Source: JBOICV01 sp050740255 (lineage in GTDB: Bacteria; Pseudomonadota; Gammaproteobacteria; Nevskiales; JBOICV01). Taken from it: DNA of 22,049 bases. Every line of letters starts with the position of its first letter. The first letter of the stretch is position 1. The notes under the pieces are model-generated. The model had not been told where the DNA came from. It searched no databases and worked only from the letters and a program-made list of their open reading frames with translations. The position numbers were made by a program, and so were the translations under genes. Shown in pieces: positions 1 to 7,463 of this stretch. The stretch lies in the NCBI GenBank assembly GCA_050740255.1, contig JBOICV010000154.1:1-22049 (forward strand). The letters are read 5' to 3'.

Positions 1-30
1 AGGACAGGCCTGTCCTGAGCTTGGTCGAAG
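1..30. repeat. Partial intergenic repeat with a 16-bp perfect palindrome
   Basis: Bases 1-16 (AGGACAGGCCTGTCCT) are a perfect palindrome. Bases 9-30 are the reverse complement of the 21-bp unit found twice in tandem at 5601-5642, with one extra C. It is therefore a dispersed intergenic repeat cut by the window edge. The function is unknown; such repeats are common in proteobacterial intergenic DNA. Confidence 0.7.
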
Positions 31-53
31 GGCCGGGGTCATGGGGATAGGAA

Positions 54-83
54 TTGGCTACTGGAGCAGGACATCACTATACT
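54..83 (+). promoter_or_regulatory. Candidate sigma-70 promoter for the metallophosphoesterase gene
   Basis: TTGGCT at 54-59 and TATACT at 78-83 are separated by 18 bp, about 50 bp ahead of the start codon at 135. The -10 box is good and the -35 box only fair. This is an inference from sequence alone. Confidence 0.4.
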
Positions 84-134
84 CGGTGAACAACTCGCGT
101 CCACCCTGGCTCGCGTAGCTTTCGGAGGAGAGAC

Positions 135-2168
135 ATGCATCAGGGACTGATGGCGCGCGCCACGACGGGCGCGTGTCTGCTAATTGTTGTCGCGCTAGGG
201 CTCACCGCCTGCAGTAGCGACTCGTCCGACGACGAACTCATCGTGGCCGGTGCTGGTGCCGGGGGTAGCGGCAGCACCGGTAGCGGTGGTGGCGCTGGAC
301 GCGGTGCGGGTACGGGTGGTGCCGGAGGCGAAGGCAGTTCCGGTGGAACTGGCGGTTCAGCTGGTTCGGGCGGGACCAGCGGCTCTGCCGGTACTGGTGG
401 AAGCGCGGGCACAGCTGGGGCAAGTGGCAGCGGCGGTACCAGCGGCAGTGGTGGCGCTGGCGGCGGTGCGGGTGGCGCAAATCAGGCGGCGAACTGTGCG
501 AACTTCGCGCCCGACACTTTCGTTACGCGTAACGAGCTAGCGGCGGGCAGCCGCAGCGCAAGCGCTCCGCTGTTACTGCGCTTCGTGCAGTTCACTGACG
601 ACCACATCATCGACGACGACGGCCAGGCCATCAACGGCGCCAGCGCAATCGATCCGGTGCTCATAACCTTCGAGTCGGCCATGCGGCTGCAGGAGGAATA
701 CAGCGACGAGGCCTTCAACGACATGATCACGCGGGTGAATGCCTGCAACGAGCAATTCCCCTCGGAGTTCATGATCGTAACCGGTGACAGCGCCGACCTG
801 ACGACGGTGGCCGAAACCCGCCGTTTTATTGATAACCTCGACGGCACTTTCGATCAGATGAGCGCGTTCGAAACCAAGTGCCGCGCGGGTTTACCCGCTG
901 GCATACCTGAGGAGCTGGCGGTGCAGCTCTGCACCCGGTTTACCGGCCGCGGCGTGGCCGATACTCAGGCACCCGATCCGAACCCCGCTGACCCGGTATT
1001 TCAGTTCCTGATCACGCGCACGGTGCTACAACTGCTCAACACCGAGCTGGCTGCGGTCACTGGGCGCGCGGCGGACGGTTCGCTAGACCTGACACGCCAG
1101 ACGGCGACGCGTGCACCCGGCATGCCGCAAGTACTGCGCTGCAATCAAGGCGAGCCGGGCTGCATCAACGACCGGCTGAACGTGCCGTGGTACGTCGCCT
1201 TCGGCAACCACGATGGCTATACCCGCGGCACCGTACCGATAGGCTTCGGAGTGAATGAAATCTCGCTCGTGACCGGCCGGTACCACATGGTGCACCAACA
1301 CGAATTCATCGACGAGTTTTTCCAAACCAAGCCAGCGCCGGGGCCGATCGGCCACGGTTTCAATCTGGCCGACGCCGCGCGTCGCAACGACAACAACGGG
1401 CGTAACGACGGCTACTACGCCTTCGATGCCGGCAGCGGCCCTGGAGACAAAAAATTCCGCATGATTGTGATGAACACAATCCTCGACGGCACCGACCCGC
1501 GCATACCCACCGATCTGGTACGCAATCCTTTCGCATTGGCGGACGGCACGATAGATGCCGCTCAGTTCGAATGGATCAAGGCGGAGTTGGCCGCAGCCCA
1601 CGCACGCCAGCAACTGGTGATGGTGTTCTCACACCATCCCGATCTGACCTTCGCGGAATTCGGCATGTTTGCGCCGCTGGTGGCGATCGAGGTCACTGCA
1701 GCTCAGCTCAATGCCGAACTGGCGAGCTGGCCGAATCTGATCGCCTGGGTCGCGGGTCATACCCACGTGCATCGCATCCGCCCGTTCAAAGTCGAGAACG
1801 GCACCGGCTCCAACGGCAGCATCTCGACGCCGGTGCAGTGCAAAGGCCCCGGCAGCTGCCTGGGGTTCTGGCAGATCGAGACTGCTTCGTTGATTGATCA
1901 CCCGCAGGAGCAGCGGTTGCTCGAAATTTTCGACAACGGTAACGGTACCGGCACCATCCGTGGGCCGGTGCTTACGCATACGTTCGAGCGGTCCAAAGTG
2001 TTGGCCGGATTCGACGACCGTTGCGCGCTTTACCTCACCGATCCGGCGGCAGTTCTGGCGGCGATCACTGAAGCTAATCTGGCCGCTCTATGCTCGCAGG
2101 GCGGTGTGCGCCAAGGCACGGCCACCGACCGCAACGTGGATTTGATGTTTGCGATGCCGGCGTTTTAG
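135..2168 (+). CDS. Secreted lipoprotein with calcineurin-like metallophosphoesterase domain
   Basis: This is a predicted exported metal-dependent phosphoesterase of 677 aa; the substrate cannot be told from sequence. A Sec lipoprotein signal ends in a lipobox (L23-T-A-C26). Residues 38-115 are an almost pure Gly/Ser/Ala/Thr linker. The catalytic domain follows and shows the full set of calcineurin-like metal ligands: D155-D-H157, G217-D218, G357-N-H-D360, S499-H-H501 and G541-H-T-H544. A strong ribosome-binding site (GGAGGAG, 124-130) supports the ATG at 135. The protein should be anchored to a membrane facing the periplasm or cell surface, with the linker holding the domain away from the lipid anchor. 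It is convergent with another exported phosphatase-like gene. Such Gly-rich spacers after a lipobox are frequent in myxobacterial lipoproteins, so acquisition by transfer is possible but unproven. Confidence 0.85.
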   Translation: MHQGLMARATTGACLLIVVALGLTACSSDSSDDELIVAGAGAGGSGSTGSGGGAGRGAGTGGAGGEGSSGGTGGSAGSGGTSGSAGTGGSAGTAGASGSGGTSGSGGAGGGAGGANQAANCANFAPDTFVTRNELAAGSRSASAPLLLRFVQFTDDHIIDDDGQAINGASAIDPVLITFESAMRLQEEYSDEAFNDMITRVNACNEQFPSEFMIVTGDSADLTTVAETRRFIDNLDGTFDQMSAFETKCRAGLPAGIPEELAVQLCTRFTGRGVADTQAPDPNPADPVFQFLITRTVLQLLNTELAAVTGRAADGSLDLTRQTATRAPGMPQVLRCNQGEPGCINDRLNVPWYVAFGNHDGYTRGTVPIGFGVNEISLVTGRYHMVHQHEFIDEFFQTKPAPGPIGHGFNLADAARRNDNNGRNDGYYAFDAGSGPGDKKFRMIVMNTILDGTDPRIPTDLVRNPFALADGTIDAAQFEWIKAELAAAHARQQLVMVFSHHPDLTFAEFGMFAPLVAIEVTAAQLNAELASWPNLIAWVAGHTHVHRIRPFKVENGTGSNGSISTPVQCKGPGSCLGFWQIETASLIDHPQEQRLLEIFDNGNGTGTIRGPVLTHTFERSKVLAGFDDRCALYLTDPAAVLAAITEANLAALCSQGGVRQGTATDRNVDLMFAMPAF

Positions 2169-2169
2169 C

Positions 2170-2341
2170 GTACGCGTCATCCCGGCCATGGGCGAGGTGG
2201 CGTCAGCGAAGCACTGCTTCGCCCGCCGAGCGGCTGGCCACGGATGGCCAGACTGGGCTTTTGTCCACGGATGGATTCGGCCAGGAACCAGTCACATGGA
2301 CGTGTTCAAGTCTGGACACCGGCCTGCGCCGGTGTGACGGG
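2170..2341. repeat. Intergenic REP-like repeat block between convergent genes
   Basis: This 177-bp space holds no gene. It contains CCACGGATGG twice (2238-2247 and 2265-2274). It also has a perfect hairpin, ACACCGGC (2316-2323), loop CTGC, GCCGGTGT (2328-2335). The hairpin and its flanks are the reverse complement of the first hairpin at 12931-12960, so both belong to one dispersed family. The hairpin may also help end converging transcripts, but no T-tract follows it. Confidence 0.65.
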
Positions 2342-2345
2342 TGGT

Positions 2346-3707
2346 TTAGCTGAAAATCGGTTTGCCGTCGTCGCGGCGCACTTCGTAAATAATGCCGCCG
2401 CCGGTATCGCCGCTTAGCGGAAGGCCCAGCGCATCGCCGATTGCTTCGGGGATTGGAATGCGGATATCGCCCCAGCGCTGGGAGTTGAAATACAGGCGGG
2501 TGCCGTCGGGAGTAAGCGCAAGCCCGGTAATCTCCGAGCTGGTCTGGCCCGGCGCTTGTGCAATCGCGGCGATCTGGCGGCTGGCGGTGATCACCACCAC
2601 CTGCAGGTCGCCGCCATCCTCCGCTACCACCAAATGCCCGTCGGCGGTGGCGATGATGTTATCCACCCCGCTCAGCACCGGCTCGGGAAACATATCGTCG
2701 TCGTAAATGACATCGAGCAACGCAGCATTGGTGTCGTAGGCCCAGACACGGTTGTCACCCTTGGTCGTGAAATAAACGACGCCGGCGCGATAAAAGCAGC
2801 CTTCACCGCCATCGAAGGGTGTGCTTTGTGCGACTTGCGAGCGTGTGGGACCGGCCCCCGTTGGATCAGGCAGATCATGCCAGACCACCGCGCGGCTGGC
2901 GGCCGGGTTATCGCCCAGCACTTGCGCGACTTGCAGCCGACCCTGCGACAAATCGATTTTCACGGAGCCGTCCCAACTGCGCGTATCCTCCGCCACCAGC
3001 CGGTAGAGGCGGCCGTCGCCCTGATCCTCTGTCAGATACACGTGTTTATGCACCGGATCGAGTGCCGCGGCTTCGTGTTTGAAGATGCCGAGACTGTCGA
3101 GCCGGATCGGATAGCTCACGCCGTCAATCATGCCCTGGCCGAGCGGATGCACTTCGTAAGATGTACCGTCATCGACTTCCTCGCAGGAAATCCAGGTGCC
3201 CCAGGGCGTGCGGCCACCGGCGCAGTTGGTATCGCTCCCGGTCAGCAACGGATAGGCAGAAGTGATCGCACCGTCCGGTGCAAAACGGAAGCCGTAAACA
3301 CCACCGGTGAGCAGCAAGGGCAGGCCAGGCAGGGGTAGTCCGGTCAGCCCGATCAGATTGGGTACCTCGCTGTTCACCACATGAATCCAGCCGCCGGGAA
3401 CTTGCGGATCGGGGAAGGTCGCAGCCCCATCCGGAAACAGCAGCAAGGGCAGTAGCAGCCCTCCGGTAGACATGGCCGCCTGCCCAATGACGCGGGAGGA
3501 AAAACCCTCCGGCAGCAACAAGCCGTTGGTGTCGGTCAGGCTGCGCAGCGCCGGCACGCGATAGTTCAGCCCTGCCAGCGGATTGCCGCCGGCGAAGTCA
3601 TCGTTATCGTTGTCCTTGCAAGCCCAGAGCAGCGATCCACTCGCAGCCAGTCCCGCACAGAAAAAACCGCGGCGCAGCAGCTCGCGGCGTGTAAGTTGTT
3701 CAATCAT
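2346..3707 (-). CDS. Tat-exported PhoX/DUF839-type phosphatase-like lipoprotein
   Basis: This is a 453-aa protein of the DUF839/PhoX-like family: secreted beta-propeller proteins that include Tat-exported alkaline phosphatases. The N-terminus has a twin-arginine motif (TRRELLRRG) and a hydrophobic stretch ending LLWAC, which reads as a lipobox, so a Tat-exported lipoprotein is likely. The signature NCAGGRTPWGTWISCEE lies in the first half; in PhoX the Cys and the acidic residues of this region help bind the metal centre. Later there are repeated propeller-like stretches (DGHLVVAEDGG, TPDGTRLYFNSQRWG). I chose the ATG at 3707 because it puts the Tat motif near the N-terminus; an in-frame GTG at 3731 would add 8 residues. 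Neither start has an ideal ribosome-binding site. The gene is convergent with the metallophosphoesterase lipoprotein. Phosphatase activity is inferred from the family. Confidence 0.8.
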   Translation of the reverse strand: MIEQLTRRELLRRGFFCAGLAASGSLLWACKDNDNDDFAGGNPLAGLNYRVPALRSLTDTNGLLLPEGFSSRVIGQAAMSTGGLLLPLLLFPDGAATFPDPQVPGGWIHVVNSEVPNLIGLTGLPLPGLPLLLTGGVYGFRFAPDGAITSAYPLLTGSDTNCAGGRTPWGTWISCEEVDDGTSYEVHPLGQGMIDGVSYPIRLDSLGIFKHEAAALDPVHKHVYLTEDQGDGRLYRLVAEDTRSWDGSVKIDLSQGRLQVAQVLGDNPAASRAVVWHDLPDPTGAGPTRSQVAQSTPFDGGEGCFYRAGVVYFTTKGDNRVWAYDTNAALLDVIYDDDMFPEPVLSGVDNIIATADGHLVVAEDGGDLQVVVITASRQIAAIAQAPGQTSSEITGLALTPDGTRLYFNSQRWGDIRIPIPEAIGDALGLPLSGDTGGGIIYEVRRDDGKPIFS

Positions 3708-3794
3708 GATTAGGTACCCGTTTCTCCCCACCTCTAGCTTACCCCTACCAGTTTGCAGTTCAATGACCGTGCTGGCTAACCGGCAGGAGCTTCC

Positions 3795-4283
3795 ATGACA
3801 ACGGCTGATGGCTTGCTTTTCGTGTTGACACTCGCCACGGCGCTTGGCTGTGGCTTGATTGCGGGGCTGTTCTTCGCCTTTTCAGTATCCGTGATGAAGG
3901 CCCTCGCACGTCTTCCTCCGGCCGAAGGTATTGCTGCAATGCAGTCCATCAATATCGTCATAGTCAATCCGGTATTTCTTTCGGTTTTCCTGGGAACGGC
4001 GGTAGGTTGCGCTCTCGTGATGGTCGCATCGCTACTCCGCTGGCACGATCCCGGCTCAGTCTACTTACTCGTTGGGGGCGCGCTGTATCTGGTCGGCAGT
4101 TTGCTGGTGACCGTGGTGTTCAACATACCCAGGAATGAGGCGCTGGCACGGATCGCCCCCACCGATCCCGGCGGTGCCAGCCTATGGGCCGATTACCTCT
4201 CGAGGTGGACGGCCTGGAATCATATCCGGACTATTGCTTCGCTCGCGGCGGCGGTGTCGCTTACCATAGGGCTAGGCATATGA
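3795..4283 (+). CDS. DUF1772 (anthrone oxygenase-like) integral membrane protein
   Basis: A 162-aa membrane protein with about four hydrophobic segments, roughly residues 7-33, 50-78, 89-107 and 140-160. The pattern GLFFAFSVSVMKAL in the first segment, the NPVFLS loop, and the late W-x-x-W-x-x-WN-HIRT motif are typical of DUF1772, a family also called anthrone oxygenase-like. The biochemical role in bacteria is not established. CAGGAGC (3784-3790) provides a ribosome-binding site for the ATG at 3795. The stop codon overlaps an ATG (ATGA at 4280-4283), so the next gene is probably translated from the same message. Confidence 0.8.
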   Translation: MTTADGLLFVLTLATALGCGLIAGLFFAFSVSVMKALARLPPAEGIAAMQSINIVIVNPVFLSVFLGTAVGCALVMVASLLRWHDPGSVYLLVGGALYLVGSLLVTVVFNIPRNEALARIAPTDPGGASLWADYLSRWTAWNHIRTIASLAAAVSLTIGLGI

Positions 4284-4300
4284 GCTTGAGGGGGGAGAAA

Positions 4301-4627
4301 ATGCGGCGGATAGCGCTATTGATCTGTGGCCTCGTCGCCGCCTGTGTGGGTCCAGAATCCCGTCGATCTCAACCTAGCTGCGACATTAAAAGTGGCGAGG
4401 CCGGCGAGTGCGCGTGTTCCGCCTACGACGCTTGCATTGCGCTCGAGCCAACGGTTTTTTCCCAGCTATTTGGTCGCGCTGATGGCGCAAGGCCAACGGA
4501 ACGGCAACTTTCCGCACTCAGACGGATCGCCGTAAATAGGGACGAGCCGCTGCGGCATGATTTGTTATCAGTCGCTGATGCTTGCGATATCGCGGGCGCC
4601 AGTTGTGTATTGGTAAAGAAGAGGTGA
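4301..4627 (+). CDS. Small Cys-rich putative lipoprotein, unknown function
   Basis: I do not recognise this 108-aa protein. The N-terminus MRRIALLICGLVAAC is a short lipoprotein signal with a lipobox (L-V-A-A-C15). The mature part has several more Cys residues, clustered around CDIKSGEAGECACSAYDAC with two near the C-terminus, which suggests disulfides outside the cytoplasm. I chose the ATG at 4301 because a purine-rich GGGGGAG lies just upstream. An alternative ATG at 4280 overlaps the previous stop and would add 7 residues (MSLRGEK). It is probably co-transcribed with the DUF1772 gene and ends near the convergent hydrolase gene. Confidence 0.6.
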   Translation: MRRIALLICGLVAACVGPESRRSQPSCDIKSGEAGECACSAYDACIALEPTVFSQLFGRADGARPTERQLSALRRIAVNRDEPLRHDLLSVADACDIAGASCVLVKKR

Positions 4628-4648
4628 CGTTCTGGCCACCCTGGGGCG

Positions 4649-5518
4649 TCAACCAGCGTTAAGGAACTGAGCAATCTGCTGCGCCGTCGCTTCCGGTTGT
4701 TCAAAGTGCATCATGTGGCCGCAGTCCGGCACTACGCTCTGCCGGTGCTGACGGAAGCAGTTGCGACGCAACTCCGTTTCCTTCGCATCCAGCATTTTGC
4801 CGAACGGCGAATCAGCGCCGTCAATGAATAGCGTGTCGGCGGTAACTTCGCGCCAGATCGCATGGGCCTCGGCGGCACGATAAAGCAGCGGATTACGCAG
4901 CTCGTGCTTGGGATCGGCGCAGAGCGCAATGCGTCCGTTCTCGCCTGACTGGCCCCAGCAATGCGCTACAGCCAGTGCACGCTCGGGCGTGAGCTTTGGA
5001 TGGTGCTTGCGGATTCGTTCGGCGAGCGTTTCATAGGATTCGTAGGAACGTAGCCGCGGCGGTTTGCCAAGCTGATCGAGCCAGACACGGATACGTTTGG
5101 GCGCAGTGTCGGCCGGCATGTCCGGCATATTCAGGCCATCCAGCAGTACGAGCCTGCCGGTCCGCGCGGGTCGCAAGCCAGCATAAGCGCTTGCAATATG
5201 CGCGCCCATGCTGTGGCCGATCACCGTTGCCGCACCCTCCGGCAGATAGTGATTGAGCATGACCTCAAAATCTGCGTAGTAGTCCGGAAACCAGTAGCCG
5301 TCCTGCGGCCATTCGGACAGGCCGAAGCCACGAAAGTCCGGCGCGACCACTTCCCAGTCGCCATGTTTAAGCAGCTCGTCCACCAGAAACTGGAAGGTGC
5401 CACTGACGTCCAACCAGCCGTGCAATACGAAGACCCGCGGCGCGCCGGCGCGGCCCCAAATGCGCAAATGGGCGCGCAGGCCGCGGACGTCAATGAATTC
5501 GGAACGTGATTGCTGCAT
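4649..5518 (-). CDS. Alpha/beta hydrolase
   Basis: A 289-aa alpha/beta-hydrolase fold enzyme, the usual size for the family. The oxyanion-side HGW motif is at residues 33-35. The nucleophile elbow is GHSMG (101-105, Ser103). A candidate catalytic Asp lies in FIDGADS near residue 236, and the catalytic His in CGHMMHFEQPE (H268). There is no signal peptide, so it is cytosolic. The family includes esterases, epoxide hydrolases, dehalogenases and C-C hydrolases; the substrate cannot be assigned here. The Met at 5518 directly precedes the conserved N-terminal strand. A repeat block separates it from the next minus-strand gene, so co-transcription is uncertain. Confidence 0.88.
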   Translation of the reverse strand: MQQSRSEFIDVRGLRAHLRIWGRAGAPRVFVLHGWLDVSGTFQFLVDELLKHGDWEVVAPDFRGFGLSEWPQDGYWFPDYYADFEVMLNHYLPEGAATVIGHSMGAHIASAYAGLRPARTGRLVLLDGLNMPDMPADTAPKRIRVWLDQLGKPPRLRSYESYETLAERIRKHHPKLTPERALAVAHCWGQSGENGRIALCADPKHELRNPLLYRAAEAHAIWREVTADTLFIDGADSPFGKMLDAKETELRRNCFRQHRQSVVPDCGHMMHFEQPEATAQQIAQFLNAG

Positions 5519-5530
5519 AAAACCCCATTC

Positions 5531-5660
5531 CCGTCATTCCGGAAGACGCCGAACGGCGGCTATCCGGAATCTAGTAGTTCACCAGGAAGATTCCCGCCTC
5601 CTTCGACAGGCTCAGGACAGGCTTCGACAAGCTCAGGACAGGCCCTCGCGGGAATGACGA
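5531..5660. repeat. REP-like palindromic block with a 21-bp tandem repeat
   Basis: The block lies between two minus-strand genes and holds no coding sequence. It starts CCGTCATTCC and ends GGAATGACGA, an inverted pair spanning the block. Inside are an imperfect hairpin (ATTCCGG 5536-5542 with CCGGAAT 5564-5570, and a nested GCCG/CGGC) and two adjacent 21-bp copies at 5601-5621 and 5622-5642 differing by one base. A third copy in the opposite orientation is at 9-30. These are dispersed intergenic repeats of the REP/BIME kind. Confidence 0.75.
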
Positions 5661-5677
5661 CTGTTTGCCGGTTCTGC

Positions 5678-6280
5678 TTAACTCAATTTTCCTTTCAGCC
5701 AAGCCCGCATGAGATCCAGCCGGTCGTTACCCCAGAACATTTGCTCACCCACAAAAAACGTCGGTGCGCCAAATGCGCCGCGGCGTACGGCTTCCTCGGT
5801 ATTGCTCTTGAGTTCGTCTTTCACTGCCTGTTCCTGGGTTTGCGCGAGCAAAGCCTCGGCATCGAGCCCCACGTCCACGGCGCAGGCCTTCAATTCATCG
5901 GGCTGGCTGACATCGCGTCCTTCGCCGAAGTGCGCCCGCATCACGCGTTTGGCGAATGCGGCGCCCTTGCCCATGCGGTCGGCGGCGACGCCGGCGCGTT
6001 GTGCGGCCAAGGTATTGATGGGGAATTGGTCCGGAAAGCGGAACGCCACGCCGTAGAACTTCGCCCACAGCTTCACATCATCGAACAAGTATTTGCCCTT
6101 GGCTGGAATCGCCGCCGGCATGCGGTTGCCGGTGGCCTGAAACGCGCCGCCCAGCAGGAACGGACGCCATCTGAGATCGGCGCCGCATTCCTGCGCGAGC
6201 TGCTCGATCTGGGTTGAAGCCAGATAGGTGTAGGGGCTGCCACAGTCCCAGAATAATTCGATGGTCTTGGTCGTCATCAT
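5678..6280 (-). CDS. DsbA-family, 2-hydroxychromene-2-carboxylate isomerase-like protein
   Basis: A 200-aa thioredoxin-fold protein of the DsbA/kappa-GST group. The N-terminal IELFWDCGSPYTYLAS matches the F-D-x-x-S-P-x-(S/T)-Y-L-A signature of 2-hydroxychromene-2-carboxylate isomerases. The C-terminal GVDxxx-type ending is replaced by AFGAPTFFVGEQMFWGNDRLD, the conserved cis-Pro region (GAPTFFV). The family moves ring-cleavage products or uses glutathione; the true substrate is unknown. The start at 6280 (or the adjacent ATG at 6277) is chosen because the open frame upstream overlaps the next gene. The stop of that gene and this ATG share a base (TGATG), so the pair is translationally coupled. 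Confidence 0.8.
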   Translation of the reverse strand: MMTTKTIELFWDCGSPYTYLASTQIEQLAQECGADLRWRPFLLGGAFQATGNRMPAAIPAKGKYLFDDVKLWAKFYGVAFRFPDQFPINTLAAQRAGVAADRMGKGAAFAKRVMRAHFGEGRDVSQPDELKACAVDVGLDAEALLAQTQEQAVKDELKSNTEEAVRRGAFGAPTFFVGEQMFWGNDRLDLMRAWLKGKLS

Positions 6281-6621
6281 CACACCGGCATCGGCTTGTT
6301 TTCGTAGAAATGCAGAAATCCGTAAACCACGCGGTACACCCACCAGATCCACACGGCGATATAGATGAACCAGCCGATGACGATGATGTAAAGCAACGTG
6401 CCCACTGCCGCCCATACCAGAGTCCACCAAAAACTGTGGATCAACCAGCGGTGGTGGGTTTTGATGGCTTCGCTTTGCGCCTCGTGAATCTTGATGTGGC
6501 TGATGATGACGCTGGCGATCGCCGCAATCGGTACGAAGATCGCGATGGCATCGAGCACGTAGGCCACAAACAACGCGCCGCCGTCAGGATGGCTTCTGAG
6601 ATTAAGATCGGGTACTGACAT
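6280..6621 (-). CDS. Small DUF4870-like integral membrane protein
   Basis: A 113-aa protein with about three hydrophobic segments. The pattern YVLDAIAIFVPIAAIASVII, then a charged HIKIHEAQ turn, then H-H-R-W-L-I-H-S-F-W-W-T-L-V-W fits DUF4870-type small membrane proteins seen in many gammaproteobacteria. No biochemical role is known. The ATG at 6621 gives the family-like start MSVPDLNLRS; a longer open frame upstream runs into the divergent minC gene and is unlikely to be used. It is coupled to the DsbA-family gene by a one-base overlap. Confidence 0.75.
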   Translation of the reverse strand: MSVPDLNLRSHPDGGALFVAYVLDAIAIFVPIAAIASVIISHIKIHEAQSEAIKTHHRWLIHSFWWTLVWAAVGTLLYIIVIGWFIYIAVWIWWVYRVVYGFLHFYENKPMPV

Positions 6622-6689
6622 GAATCTAGTCTGCCAGCGCGACGGCGCGGTCACAAGCATATCGCGCTGCGCCGCATAGCTCTTTGCCC

Positions 6690-6695
6690 TACAAT
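6690..6695 (+). promoter_or_regulatory. Candidate -10 box for minCDE
   Basis: TACAAT at 6690-6695 lies 22 bp ahead of the minC start codon, in the space between divergent genes. No convincing -35 box is seen at 16-18 bp upstream, so this call is weak. Confidence 0.3.
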
Positions 6696-6717
6696 CCGCG
6701 CAAATTGAGGGTACTGA

Positions 6718-7455
6718 ATGTCCGTCCCCGCCACCGAAATCCGAGCCGTTGAATTCAAGGGACGCATGCTCACCGTGAGCGTGCTGCGGGTGCAGAGCGG
6801 CGATCTGGGGGCAATTGAATCGGAGTTGCAGCGCAAACTGGAGCAGGCCGGTTCTTTCCTGCGCGAAATGCCGATCGTGATCGAACCGCTGGCGCCGGAC
6901 TTGGACTTGCGTGCGCTGCATGCCTTGCTGCGCGCCAGAGGCTTGATGCCGGTGGCGCTGTTGCAAGCGACACCGGAGCAACAAGGGCTTGCGCGCGAGC
7001 TGGGATTAGGGCTGCTCAGCGACCTGCGCGCCGGCCGCGAGCGGCCGGTTGCCACCGAAGCCACGCCCGCGCCTGAAGCTGCGCCGGCCGCCGTGCCGGT
7101 GACGCCGCAGCGTGTACCGGCGCTGCTGATTAGCGAACCCGTGCGTTCGGGCCAGCAAATCTACGCCCGTAACTCCGACCTGATCGTGCTCGCCGCGGTG
7201 AGCGCGGGCGCGGAAGTGGTGGCCGACGGCAATGTGCATGTCTATGGCCCCTTGCGTGGCCGCGCCATCGCCGGAGTGCAGGGCGACGCGCAGGCACGCA
7301 TCTTCTGTTGGAAATTTGCCGCGGAACTCGTCGCGGTGGCGGGTTGCTATAAGCTGATTGAAGATTTGCCGCCCGCGGAGCGGCAGAAACTGAGCGGACG
7401 CGCCGTACAAGTCCATCTGCAAGGCGAATCGCTTAAGATCGAATCATTAAATTAG
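6718..7455 (+). CDS. minC: Septum-site determining protein MinC
   Basis: MinC is the division inhibitor of the Min system. It binds FtsZ and, recruited by MinD, blocks Z-ring assembly away from midcell. The 245-aa length is normal. The N-terminal domain (about 1-105) carries the FtsZ-binding fold. An Ala/Pro-rich linker (about 108-130) leads to the C-terminal beta-helix domain, with the hallmark RSGQQIYARNSDLIVLAAVSAGAEV and the ADGNVHVYGPLRGRAIAG motif that forms the dimer and MinD-binding surface. The minC stop codon lies inside the ribosome-binding site of minD (TTAGGAGCG), so the three min genes form one operon. Confidence 0.97.
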   Translation: MSVPATEIRAVEFKGRMLTVSVLRVQSGDLGAIESELQRKLEQAGSFLREMPIVIEPLAPDLDLRALHALLRARGLMPVALLQATPEQQGLARELGLGLLSDLRAGRERPVATEATPAPEAAPAAVPVTPQRVPALLISEPVRSGQQIYARNSDLIVLAAVSAGAEVVADGNVHVYGPLRGRAIAGVQGDAQARIFCWKFAAELVAVAGCYKLIEDLPPAERQKLSGRAVQVHLQGESLKIESLN

Positions 7456-7463
7456 GAGCGTAA

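Noticed and set aside
2556..3338. Plus-strand open frame of 260 codons
   Set aside because: It lies antisense to the PhoX/DUF839-type gene, whose conserved motifs and Tat signal show which strand is coding. The antisense product has no recognisable domain.
5601..5642. Tandem 21-bp repeats as a CRISPR array
   Set aside because: The units are directly adjacent with no spacers and belong to a dispersed repeat family.
5510..6217. Plus-strand open frame of 235 codons across the repeat block
   Set aside because: It reads through the intergenic repeats and antisense to the DsbA-family gene, and has no domain of its own.
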